Below are positions 23,669-33,935 of a stretch of DNA of 64,000 nucleotides, piece after piece. The notes beneath the pieces were generated by a model. The model made no database searches. It saw only the letters and a program-made list of their open reading frames with translations, and was not told where the DNA came from. This stretch comes from Protonemura montana. Lineage: Eukaryota > Arthropoda > Insecta > Plecoptera > Nemouridae. The position numbers and the translations under genes were made by a program. Location of the stretch: assembly GCA_947568835.1 (NCBI GenBank), contig OX387609.1:9253660-9317659 (forward strand), read 5' to 3'. Position 1 is the first letter of the stretch. Each line of letters begins with the position of its first letter.

Positions 23669-23993
23669 GGTAGTAGTGTTCATAATAATAAAATACACCG
23701 CGCATTGCAAGCGTTTGCAATTTAAATAAGATTTTAAATAAATACAACGCATCTAACGACAAATTAGAGTTACTTCACTAGAATCAGAGTGACTGTGAGT
23801 ATTCACAGCCTCATGGTTCTACTCCTTGGAGAACTGTCATTCTCATCAAATACACTTAAATCGTCTCAAAAAGCCAGTGTCCAAATAGCTCAATGGGTTA
23901 GAGCAACACCCGCGATAGCTGGAGATCGGGGTTCGAGTCCGCGTTTGGGCATCAATTTCGAGATGGTAGTAGTGTTCGTAATAATAAAAAACC
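23669..23993. repeat. Direct repeats around a tRNA-like segment
   Basis: ggtagtagtgttcrtaataa plus several A residues occurs at 23669 and again at 23965, 296 bases apart, with the tRNA-like sequence just before the second copy. The pair could be long target-site duplications or two tails of the same SINE family. Confidence 0.6.
23879..23951 (+). mobile_element. tRNA-derived SINE head / tRNA pseudogene
   Basis: A 73-base cloverleaf is recognisable: acceptor arms gtccaaa and tttgggc pair over 7 bp, the D arm is gctc/gagc with an A-box tagctcaatgggttagagc, and the T arm cgggg-ttcgagt-ccgcg contains a perfect B-box ggttcgagtcc. The anticodon stem has two mismatches and position 33 is G instead of T, so a functional tRNA is unlikely. 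The sequence continues into an A-rich region with the 23965 repeat, which suggests a tRNA-derived SINE. Confidence 0.6.
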
Positions 23994-24601
23994 AAAGACA
24001 TGTTGGGGTTAGGTTTCGATCAGCCTTCAAACCTGGAAACATCATCAATGGCTGGACTCTAGCTTACCTCGTGCAACGAAAACGATGTTTGTTTGTTTAT
24101 AATTGTGTTTGTGATTTTGAATTTTATTAATTGAATTAATCCCCTGCGGACTATATTCAAGCAGACTTTGAAATTAATTTTCATTTCTTTATTGTTAAAG
24201 ACTTTGTAAACGATACTGAAAAAACTAATTTAAATTTCGTAGATCTTATTTTTAGTGTGTGTTAAATTTTAAACTTAACTGTCTGGTATCTTAAAACTCA
24301 TAACAAGAGAAAAACAGATTTAGATCAAAGAGATCCAAGTGGCTGAGTAAATGTAACAGTATTTTCTGTTTTGCTATCTGTATTTCTACTGGCAACAATG
24401 GAAAATAAACTGGCAATAAAATGGCCATTGTTGACCTCTAGACAACACAGTTTCAGATTCTGGTATTATCTTATCACATTAAAAAATAAAACGCTTAGAA
24501 CAAATTAAATGTTAAAACAATTTTTTTTTTCATGTTCTCTTTAAGCCCCAAGATGTGGTATGTACCATTTATCAAATTTAAAGAGATTGACAAAAACACC
24601 T

Positions 24602-24760
24602 TTAAAATTGACCAATGAATCTTGGGAGAACAAACAAAACCCAACCTAACCTGGTGCTAGTAGCTACCGTCAGCCCACAGGTTAATTTTACAGAAGTGAC
24701 CTCGGTGCAGGTTAGGTCATACAAACAAATACCACATACATACATCTGCTGGTCACTCAT
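24602..24760 (-). CDS. Candidate exon with half a RING-like motif
   Basis: On the minus strand gattgattttcag is followed immediately by ATG (24760). The frame begins MSDQQMYVCGICLYDLT and runs to a stop at 24602. CGICLYDL followed by VKLTCG resembles the start of a C3HC4 RING finger (C-x2-C ... C-G-H), but the expected His is Leu and no second half follows. A donor acg|gtagct just after TCGLT could end the exon early. An N-terminal exon of a RING protein is a guess; a chance ORF is possible. No second exon was found. Confidence 0.25.
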   Translation of the reverse strand: MSDQQMYVCGICLYDLTCTEVTSVKLTCGLTVATSTRLGWVLFVLPRFIGQF

Positions 24761-25349
24761 CTGAAAATCAATCGCAATAATCGATATCAGCAGCACAAGC
24801 CCAATCGCAATCGGAATATCAAATATATAAAGCAAAAATCTACAACAACAAAAAAGGTTAAAATAAATGTGTGAACAAAGAGTTACAGAACAGGATTGAC
24901 AGCGTCATGAACTTAACGCTTCCGTTTAAATGTCTGTTAAAATATAACTGTCTGTTAAAGACTAACCTACATGTTAAGGTACAGCCAGCTAGATACAGCT
25001 TCATATGAAAGTTACCTCAAATTGATTGTCGAGGTTAGACTAATTACTCGCGTTAATAATGGATTTTTTTTAACTTTTATCGACAATCTTTACATAATTC
25101 TTATATGACTTCAATTTTGATGCTGATCACGTTGACAATGTTAGGATTGTTTGAGAAATTTATATGCAGAGTCTTAAAAAATGCTAGTTATATTAACTAC
25201 TGCCCATTTACTTTTGAGCCCTCAACCTAACAACCCTTCGCTGTAACATTAAAGTATTATCCACGTCTCACCAGACGCCAGACAAATGTGATCTTTTTTA
25301 CATCAATGTCTATACCAAAATCATCAAGCGTCAACCAAACCCTAACTGG

Positions 25350-25433
25350 CACGTGACTTGGCGACACGTGGCTAATGTGAGTGACGTCACTGACAAGGAA
25401 AGTAATGAGGTCTAATGACGTGTAGGACACGTG
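25350..25433. promoter_or_regulatory. Cluster of CACGTG and CRE sites
   Basis: Within 84 bases there are three CACGTG E-boxes (25350, 25365, 25428), one full palindromic TGACGTCA (25382-25389) and a TGACGTG half-match (25416). CACGTG is bound by bHLH factors (Myc/Max, USF, clock-type) and TGACGTCA by CREB/ATF. Such density in A/T-rich DNA suggests a cis-regulatory element. No adjacent transcription start or coding exon is evident, so the target gene is unknown. Confidence 0.5.
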
Positions 25434-25737
25434 TTGGCTAATACTAATTACTGATAATCACCATCAGAAGTGTACGTTGATTGGTAGCGAAGGAAGCTGG
25501 CAAGTGTTAAAGATCGTGGGGCTGCTAATGGGGAAGCCGATCATAGAAGCATTGGAAACAAAGGATATAAAACTTGAGAGTTGATAAAAAACTGAGATGT
25601 CATCGATGGCCTTGGTGCTTGAGGGGAAACGTGACAAATATTAACAAAATTTAAGAAATAACAAAAAATCTTAAAAACCCACCTATACCAGCAAAAAAAA
25701 ATACTTGTTGAAATTAAAGGTAATTAGGTTGGTAATA

Positions 25738-25825
25738 ATCTTCATCATCATTTACTCATTCAGAGTCTCCATAAGACCAGTGTCACAGGCCCATTGACAG
25801 AACACTGCGTCGTTAAACCACAAGA
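25738..25825 (+). mobile_element. 5S-headed SINE family, tail fragment (copy 2)
   Basis: Shares catcatcatttactcattc-like sequence and the terminal actgcgtcgttaaac with copy 1 (tail at 23000-23095). The 5S-like head is absent, as expected for a 5'-truncated or decayed copy. Confidence 0.6.
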
Positions 25826-25829
25826 ATCA

Positions 25830-27900
25830 ACCAATTAAAATGATAAACAACAACTTTTAAGTTATATTTTACACATAAGAGTAGCACATATTCAAGTGAA
25901 TAACTAGAAGTCATTTCAATGATATTTATTCAATGATTTATTAGGTGTGATATCAAAGCGTTTTATTATTACATATGTCCACAAAATCTGCACGACTGAA
26001 CTGAGGAATTGGTAGTAACGGCCAAGAGAACGGAATGAAGAGAATTCACTTTAATCAAATAACCGACAAAGAGATTTTACAACATATTCCACATGTGATT
26101 ATCTGTCATGAACCAAACAGAATAATAACAAATAAAAAATATTTTTTTTATAAACATTGTAAAGATTAATAAAAAAAATGATTTAAAGCAATCACGTTTC
26201 TTAAAACTGCTCTTAAAACTAAATTTGAGTCAAACAAGTCTCAATAATGATAATCACCCAGTTTTTAATGATGTCTTCGTCAGCACCTGACTGATTGATT
26301 GTAACTGATTCATTAACATTTCAATTCGTGTACATTAGCAGTACTTTAAATGAATGGTGAGTGGGGTTAAAAGGCGGCTCAAACATTAGATCATTTTGGA
26401 TCACTTTGTCTCTGAAATATTGCGCTCTTAATTCTGTATTAAACGAGTATTTTTTACAGCAAATCTTTGAATTATTTTGTATTATCTGATCTCAAAAAAA
26501 ATTAAATTTCAAATACTTGATACGACACTCAAAAAACCTTTTTGCTCTTTTGGTGAGAGAAAGGATTGATCATTAAATTTGCTTGCATTCGTTTAATGAT
26601 TTATTAATATTTTCTCTTGGATTTATACAGAATGATAGCGCCGAAGAATATATCTGGCTGCTGATATCACAGGTAGTTGACCTGGCACCATGTCGTTTAT
26701 TTATAGTTTATAACCACCAGTAGTAATTTAGTCAAAGAGGTGAATGCTGATCTGGCATTTCATAATGCCTATAATTATTTCTTGATTATCAGTGAACGGG
26801 TTGTTTAAAATAATATTTGTTCTCCTTTTATGAAAAACTGGCAGCGGGTAAATACCGAACTGAACTTTTTAAAGAATTGTGGAGCGATTGTTATGAAAAC
26901 ACAACTATTCAATAGAAAATTGAATGATAAAATTATATTGCTGTCTTAAAATTAATAATTTACCTCACTGGTTTTTTTTTAAATAATTCAGAAGTATAAA
27001 ATATCAATGTTTCTTCCCATTCAATCGATTGTCAAGCATTTTTTGTAGATATTTTGTTCAGTTTTGAAGCATTGAAGTTTTGAAATACTGTAAATTTTAA
27101 TATTTGTGACGAATACGGAACCTTATCTTAATTTGATGTAAATACTTCTGCCGTTCTTCTAGCTACTTTATTGCTCAAGTAATTTCATTACAGTAAGGTG
27201 CAAATATTATCGGGGAGATCAAACTCTAGAGACTGACATCTTCTCGCAACATTTATAACCATCAATAGATTCGAACATTTCAGATTCAACAAATCTGTGC
27301 GAAAACTGGCAAAGTAGGTATTTTCAGGACAAATAATTGGTAAATCGCATTGCCATCAATTCTGATGGAATAAATATTCTTTGCTAGCATCGTATACAAA
27401 TATACATCCAACCCGGCCAAACGACTGACCGATCCAAACACAAACATATAAAATTAAACCGAAAATTTCCAGGAGAATAATTCAATATTTAGCAAAAAAG
27501 TAATGTCTAGAAAATAAAAATATTTTTTTTTTAATATTTCAACAAAAATCCCGCTCCTTTAAACAAACTTCCCTGTAAACGCATTGCACCATTCTTCCTG
27601 AACATTCATTGCTCAATGAATTGCATTGCAATGACGCTGATCATTTCATCTTATCAAAAACCTTCTCATAATTATTAAAAGGGATGAACCCTTAGTACTC
27701 GGTATAAACCTAAACAACTGACCGACCAACCAGCCAACCTACTAAACTACCAACGAATCAAGACTAACTAAGACCAATAAACCACACAAAGAAGTGAGCA
27801 TAAAATGATAATTATTACAAAAATCAATCAAATTCAAGCGTCTAAAAGTAATGTCTATCAGACGGCAACCAAATAAAGCAATAAATACTTTGCTGAGATG
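25830..27900. other. Non-coding stretch
   Basis: A/T-rich sequence without recognisable exons, RNA genes or long repeats. Confidence 0.4.
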
Positions 27901-27915
27901 AAAATGTATTGAAAA

Positions 27916-27947
27916 AGTGCGGAGACAAGCTGCGTGAGCTCCGCACT
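27916..27947. other. Perfect 9-bp hairpin
   Basis: agtgcggag (27916-27924) pairs perfectly with ctccgcact (27939-27947) across a 14-base loop. It lies about 70 bases before the 74-78 bp tandem array and may be part of the same element. Function unknown. Confidence 0.6.
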
Positions 27948-28014
27948 CGACCAGATCTCAGAAAAGACTGATGAAAAAATGGCGGATTCTCGCCAAAATC
28001 CACTCTTTTTAGAG

Positions 28015-28285
28015 GAGTGGGGGTCGACAATGTGCAAGACAAAGTCGCGCTGGGAATTCGAGTTGGCGTGACGTCACAGTGTTGCTAAGCAGGAGTGGGG
28101 GTCAACAATGCGATGGTAAACTAGCGCTGTGTATTCGATGTGGCCTCAATGCACATCTCATAGCTAGAGTGGGGGGCAACAATGCGATGGTAAACTAGCG
28201 CTGTGTATTCGATGTGGCCTCAATGCACATCTCATAGCTAGAGTGGGGGGCGACAATATGACGAGAAAATGGAAGTTGTGTTGAG
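28015..28285. repeat. 74-78 bp tandem array, three and a half units
   Basis: Units begin gagtgggggtcgacaatg or close variants at 28015, 28093, 28167 and 28241 (partial). Units 2 and 3 are nearly identical over 74 bases; unit 1 (78 bases) shares the head and has a diverged middle with a TGACGTCA (28069-28076). The recent amplification of units 2-3 is evident from their identity. Confidence 0.9.
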
Positions 28286-28784
28286 CATAGTTTTAAAAAA
28301 TATCACACGTGGAAAATGTAATTCACGTTGCTAATTTGAGTGAAATGGTGATTTAATTACCTGAAGATTTTATTTTATACACGCCGAAATATTGGGACGG
28401 TTCAATGAAAGATAAGCCAAAGTTTTAAGGGAATTGAGAAAGACTTATTTTGAAAAATTGTTAATTCAAAACAATCCTGAAAGGTCGTCACTAAATTACT
28501 TATCGCTTTCTTTGCAACACCGAAATATTGACTCATGTCTGAATTGGTTTTGATGTTTCTTAAAAAATAAAACTTACTAATAATGAACTGACTGATAAAT
28601 TAATAAAATATTTGTCCACTAAAAGTAGTGGTCCACAGAAGAGTGGAAATTTTGCGCTAAAAACTCTTCTAGATCGAGATCTTATTTCACAGTGCAGCGG
28701 GTTTCTTTCACAATTTGACAAACAACAAATTTTCAATTAATTAATGGCCATAAGAACTTCTTTCTGCAAAAGGAAATGGGCTCT

Positions 28785-28925
28785 TTGACAGGAAAAGACT
28801 AAGTACCGGCGACCGGGTTTGTTTTCGTTCTTTTAGGCTAGGTTAGGTGCATCATCCTCAATCACCACGCCACTAAACCAGTAAGACAGCTGGCCCGTTG
28901 TCAAAACAGTGCGTCGTTAAACCTA
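28785..28925 (+). mobile_element. 5S-headed SINE family, tail fragment (copy 3)
   Basis: Carries taggctaggttagg, catcatcctcaatcacc, ggcccgttgtcaaaacagt and gcgtcgttaaac in the same order as copy 1 (22985-23095). The 5S-like head is missing. Confidence 0.65.
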
Positions 28926-29095
28926 AGTAATAAATCGTTTTCAAAACCAAGCTTTTCAGGTGACTATAGGCTGGACAGGAAACGTCAGTTTTGCTTTAAA
29001 AGCGACGCCTGCAGATGTATTGAGACGTCGGCGTCGGCATGTCAACATTGAGGATGACGCGCTGATGATTGGAACGTAAGAGCGTGATAGGGGTG

Positions 29096-29254
29096 GGTAA
29101 AGGGGGGGGGGGAGTACCAACATGGGAATGATTGTATGCTAATATAAACTGATTGGAAGCCGTGATGAAACAGATGAGACAACCAGGGCTGGCTGGATAC
29201 CAATTGAAAGAAAGGGTGGCATTAAAGTCGCAGCCCCCCCCTCCCTTTACCATG
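29096..29254. repeat. Inverted G-tract / C-tract pair
   Basis: ggtaaa followed by eleven G (29096-29112) faces a C-tract followed by tttacc (29234-29251) about 120 bases away, forming an imperfect inverted repeat. The overlapping 85-codon minus-strand frame, 29253-28996, includes the Gly/Pro homopolymers encoded by these tracts and is not accepted as a gene. Confidence 0.55.
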
Positions 29255-29259
29255 TTTAA

Positions 29260-32200
29260 TAATCATTGAGATACGGTGTTTATTAGAAAGGGTAGGAGCT
29301 GTCTCTTTTGTCCAGCTTTGGGGCCTGGGCGAAGAACGAAGCATTTCCTAAGTTTTCTAGCCAATAGTAAAATTGTCGTACAATCTTAATAAAGAAAAGA
29401 ATGCAAACGCATTGTATTTGAAGATATTTTTTTACATATTCAGTGCAGTCCAGTATTGAAAGATTTGTCGGTTCACAAATTTACTACACAAAAATGAAGA
29501 TAGTTTTGAGCCCATTAACTTTAAATTTTAGCCGTAAAATACCGTTGTGTTGTCATGTATTTTTTTCAATTAATTTTCCAAGATTATTATTTAGCTGAAA
29601 TACTCTCCATAGAAAGTCAATACTTGAAATAAAGAAGAACTCTTTTTTTTTCAATGTAAAAACATATTTTTATTTGACATTTCTTTTGAATTAGTTATAA
29701 AAACATGCCCATTTGCAAGCATTCTGCCAGTTTAGGTGGCTCCTTTAGGGCTGATGGCACAGGTTTGTTACTCGGTGCAATGGATAAATAGAGTTAAGAC
29801 AAAATAAAGCTTTGCTTTTCAGCAAGGGTTTTTTCAAAGGCAGAACAAAAGAAATCATCAAAACTTCAATTCAGTTTGACCTGTGAATGATTTGAAATCA
29901 AGGTAAAACAGTCTTTCTTTGAGCTTGGAAAGAAGTTGATGGCCACTTGCTTCGTGGCAGAGAATGTAAAGGTGAACTTCACTTGGAGCAAATATATCAG
30001 CTTGGGACGCGAGCGAAGCGAAATCTTCAGTATCTCGAACGTGTTTTGTTTTGAGAATAAACGCGAGACAAAGCGTCGATTACAAAGACATTTTCAAGAC
30101 TATTTTTTTTTTAGTTTATACTAAAATGCAGCGTCTTTTTCGTCCAAAATTGAGTTAAAAGTTCTGAGACTCATCGAAAATACTCGGGATATTCAATACT
30201 CTTTTAATTGAAATGCAAGTATAAATGTTTCATGAATGTTGTATTCCATATTGCTTGATTCTATAAATGTATGCACGTATTTTATATAAAAACACCTTTG
30301 AAGATTTTTCGCTTATTAGCAAACACTTTTTTAAATTCAATGTTAAAAAACTGGTAAATGTTTGTTTTTTTTATGTTATTTCTTGTAAACTCAACAAATG
30401 TTCAAATCCTGCACATCGAAAAGTTCAGCTAAAGTTGTAAACAGGACCGAAAACCAACTTCCATCCCCAGATGCCTAGTTGATAAAAAGAGAAGACAGAA
30501 AGCTGGGCCACCTTGATCTAACAATACCAACAGACACCTGCAAGCAACATCATATCACCATCTGTTGTTTCCACACTTGCACCAAGTTAGAAACATAAGA
30601 GCATCTTCAGGAAGAAGCAGCTTCTCTGCTTGAGACCAGTGAATGGTTTAAACAATATTTCCCAACACCTATGAAACCGTTAACCAGGAGCAAACAAAGG
30701 AGAAGACAATCCAGAAATAAGATAATCCATAAGTATAAGACACTACAAAGAAAATAACCAGAAGGCAAAGCAGACACAATCATCCGCTAACTCTAAAAAG
30801 CAAATATCAAAATGGTCTTCGATATCGAAAAGTAAATAACGGGTTTGTTACGTCCCTTCAAATGTAAAAAATCACCATCTCTTTGAAAGGCTGAGGAGAT
30901 AAAGTTTTTCTTTTTTGCCGACTGCCACATGACTTCTATTGACCAAACAAGAAGAAATATGTCAGTGCGCTAAAATTAGCACCGACTCGCGTTAAAAACT
31001 GCACAACAAACTTTGCAAAATGCAAAATAAATTGAGATTAAAATTGATTTTGATGTCATAAAACCACTGGTCATGGTCCAACACCTCATGGACGCAGGAA
31101 TCAGAATATGAGAGAAGACGCCCTCATAATTTGAAGAAGCGTTACGACAATCAACGTCTTCCGGCAGCCTGGACAACGATTATCAAATCAAGACAGGTAC
31201 TCACGTGTTGGCAAAGGAAATAGGATAGTAACCACAAAAAGATGAAACGAGACGATTCAGAAGAAGTCAGGTTCCAAGAAGTAGATCACAATTCTTAACT
31301 ATTCATTGACTCTGATTTTTGCACACGGTTAATATTATATGAATCCAACAGCCGTACTTACTATTTCAACTTTTCACTGTTTTTCACTGCGTTAACTTTC
31401 CTCATAGTAGAAGGCATTAAGAAACGTCACTTTAACTATAGATTATTAAACCATTTATTTACGATTTCTACGCAAAAATAATATATTTTTAACAATTTAA
31501 CAATGAAACAATGAAACAAAATGCCGCAATGCAAATGAAACGATAAGAGTAGCGTTTGATTGACAGGTTTCTACCCTAGAGCCAGTACGTGCGCATGAAT
31601 AACCTATCTTCAATTTGATGTATTTAGCCACCCTTATTCGGCCCCTTTTAGTAAAGGCCCCACCACCGCCCCCTTGTCACAGCAAACTCTCAAGCTATGA
31701 TGACGTGGCACTACTTCACATTTTACCAACAAGCGTGCAACAATATTCCTTCAATTGTCTGATGCAGAAGTAAAATAAGCAGTTTTTTTTTAGATAATAA
31801 CGGCAGTGAACCCAAATTTAAACCGATATGAAATTTGTATGCGAGATTTTAGAATAATGTGTTATGAGTATGCATTCTGGATCACGCTGGTCACATGTCC
31901 ATTAAATGTAGTATAAAACTTATTTCCATTTGAAAAGGGGACAATAGCACTTAATTTGATTTTTTATTTAATGCCAATTAAAATTGTTTTTACAACTAAA
32001 TTAACAAATGAAACTATTTTATAAGCCGTGGATTTATAGATTAGATGGTCGGCTTGGACGAACTTGGTAGCCGTCTAGTATAAGAAACTGTCACCGTAGC
32101 GCTGTTTACCATGTTTTATGAACATAATGAAGATATTGCGGTCTGATCGTAAACGCCGTACGCTGGCACGGAATCTTAGCCCTTGCACATTTCTCAAAAA

Positions 32201-32900
32201 AATCTCAAAAAGATTCTCAAAAATATTTGAATAAACATTGAAATGCAATTAATTAACATCATCTTCGGGCATGGATGCAGCCAGTTGGCTGATAGCGCCA
32301 GAGTAAATTACAAAGACCCGGGGGAATGTAATTGCTTCACCTGAGCATGGATAAAGCTTAGAGCATTTTTTCAGAAAACAACTATTAAAATGTACCTCAA
32401 AAGAAAACAGACTCTCAAAATGCACCCCTCGGTGATTTGTTAAAGAACTTAGTTATTGCCTAGGTGCATGGTTATTAAAATATTCTAGTACCATTGAAAC
32501 AAGTTAGAAAATGTATATCGATTTTTCCTGTGCTGTGGACGGTTACAAAGTTAATATAAAAAAGGGCCTTTTTTTAAGATTATTTCAACAACAAAAAAAA
32601 ATGAAGAATCGGATGAAAATAGAAGTATCTGAAATTGACTCTTACTGAGTCTTTAACTGGCCGTTAAATTGTTAACTGAAAATTGTCAAACCTAAAATAA
32701 GAACAAGTGTAACATTGCAAAGATATATATTTTAAACGAATCAAACAAATACAACATTTACGCATTGATTTTGTATTCCGGTAATATTTTTAATTAACTG
32801 CCGCTAAAAATCAATACAAAATCCAAACTAGGTGTGTTATAAAAGCTTTTTACCATTTCATTTCTTACTGGAATGGATATCGATAAGATTTACTACACTA
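29260..32900. other. Non-coding stretch
   Basis: No supported gene. A patch at 31080-31200 is open on both strands and lies between plausible splice signals (minus-strand acceptor gttgtccag; plus-strand donor gacag|gtactc), but the strand and frame cannot be chosen. The rest is A/T-rich with no recognisable element. Confidence 0.35.
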
Positions 32901-32911
32901 AGAGCAAGTGA

Positions 32912-33040
32912 AATTATTATCTTATTATATATTATATTATATATTTAATTATACATTCATTATTATATTAATATATATTATATATATACATAATTATGTT
33001 ATATATTAATTATAATTATTAATAATATTATACTATCAAA
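32912..33040. repeat. Near-pure A/T block
   Basis: About 130 bases consist almost only of A and T in ttatata/attaat-like self-complementary words, able to form many alternative hairpins. Possible duplex-unwinding or matrix-attachment properties are inference only. Confidence 0.8.
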
Positions 33041-33044
33041 TTAT

Positions 33045-33679
33045 CATATTTTGTTATATGCATGTTTAAACAATTTAATCCATACTTTTTCAACGAATTT
33101 CAATGATTATTAAAATAACTGCAATATTTATTGCTAATTTATTAAATACAGTTTATTATATAAGATAGAAAAATGTTGCGAAACAATTTAAAATAGCACA
33201 AAATCAAACATAAACTCAAATAATCGCAGAATTGAGTATCTTTGCATGCAAGTGTGAGCCAGTCCCTAACCATTCCGAACGAGGACAATAAAACTTCAAT
33301 TTCAAACAATTAACACTTGAATTGAAATAATATGCAGATTGATTGTTAAACAAAAGTACTGTCGAAAAAATGTACTTATGTCCCCCGTGAAAAATACCTG
33401 ATTAACGCCAAGGGTCAATTTCTTAAACTAGCACCTAATTTCAATTTAGATAATTTAGGAAAATCCTAGGATGCATATCGCTGTTCTATTTGGATTAATT
33501 AAATTAATATGTTTCATCTATTAGAGTGGATATTCATTTCTGCAATACATGTTGCAAAACATAGTGGAAGTTTAACCAGTGAATGTTATAGCGCTGTCAA
33601 AATCTTTCACATTTTGTCTTCATATTCGTGTTCATATTTTTGTGACACAGAAAAAAAAACTAAAAAACTAAAAGATAAT
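33045..33679. other. Non-coding flank of the zinc-finger gene
   Basis: A/T-rich DNA beyond the 3' end of the minus-strand zinc-finger gene. No exon, RNA gene or repeat recognised. Confidence 0.4.
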
Positions 33680-33685
33680 TTTATT
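33680..33685 (-). terminator. Poly(A) signal of the zinc-finger gene
   Basis: tttatt on the plus strand reads AATAAA on the minus strand, about 250 bases past the stop codon at 33936-33938. It is the first canonical hexamer downstream of the stop, giving a 3' UTR of ordinary length. Confidence 0.45.
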
Positions 33686-33935
33686 AAAATCTAAATAATC
33701 TTTTAAACTTAAAACAAAAAAACACTATATTTCTAGAAAATATTAACTACAGAAAAACTGTAAGCCTATCAGCTATTAATTCTGTAATTGTAAATGTATA
33801 TTTTTTACTTTTAACGGTCTCTTTAGCATCCAGGTTATTTTCGCTATCAAGCCCTGTCATCTTTAAATTAAAAAAACCTCTATTTAAAATTTTAACAAAC
33901 CGAAATCCCAAAGAACAAACGCGTATCACCAACCC

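Noticed and set aside
23879..23951. Functional tRNA gene
   Set aside because: The acceptor, D and T arms are good but the anticodon stem has two mismatches and the invariant T33 is G; it fits a SINE head or pseudogene better.
28996..29253. 85-codon minus-strand ORF
   Set aside because: Its Gly and Pro runs come from opposing homopolymer tracts; no ATG-context, bias or domain support.
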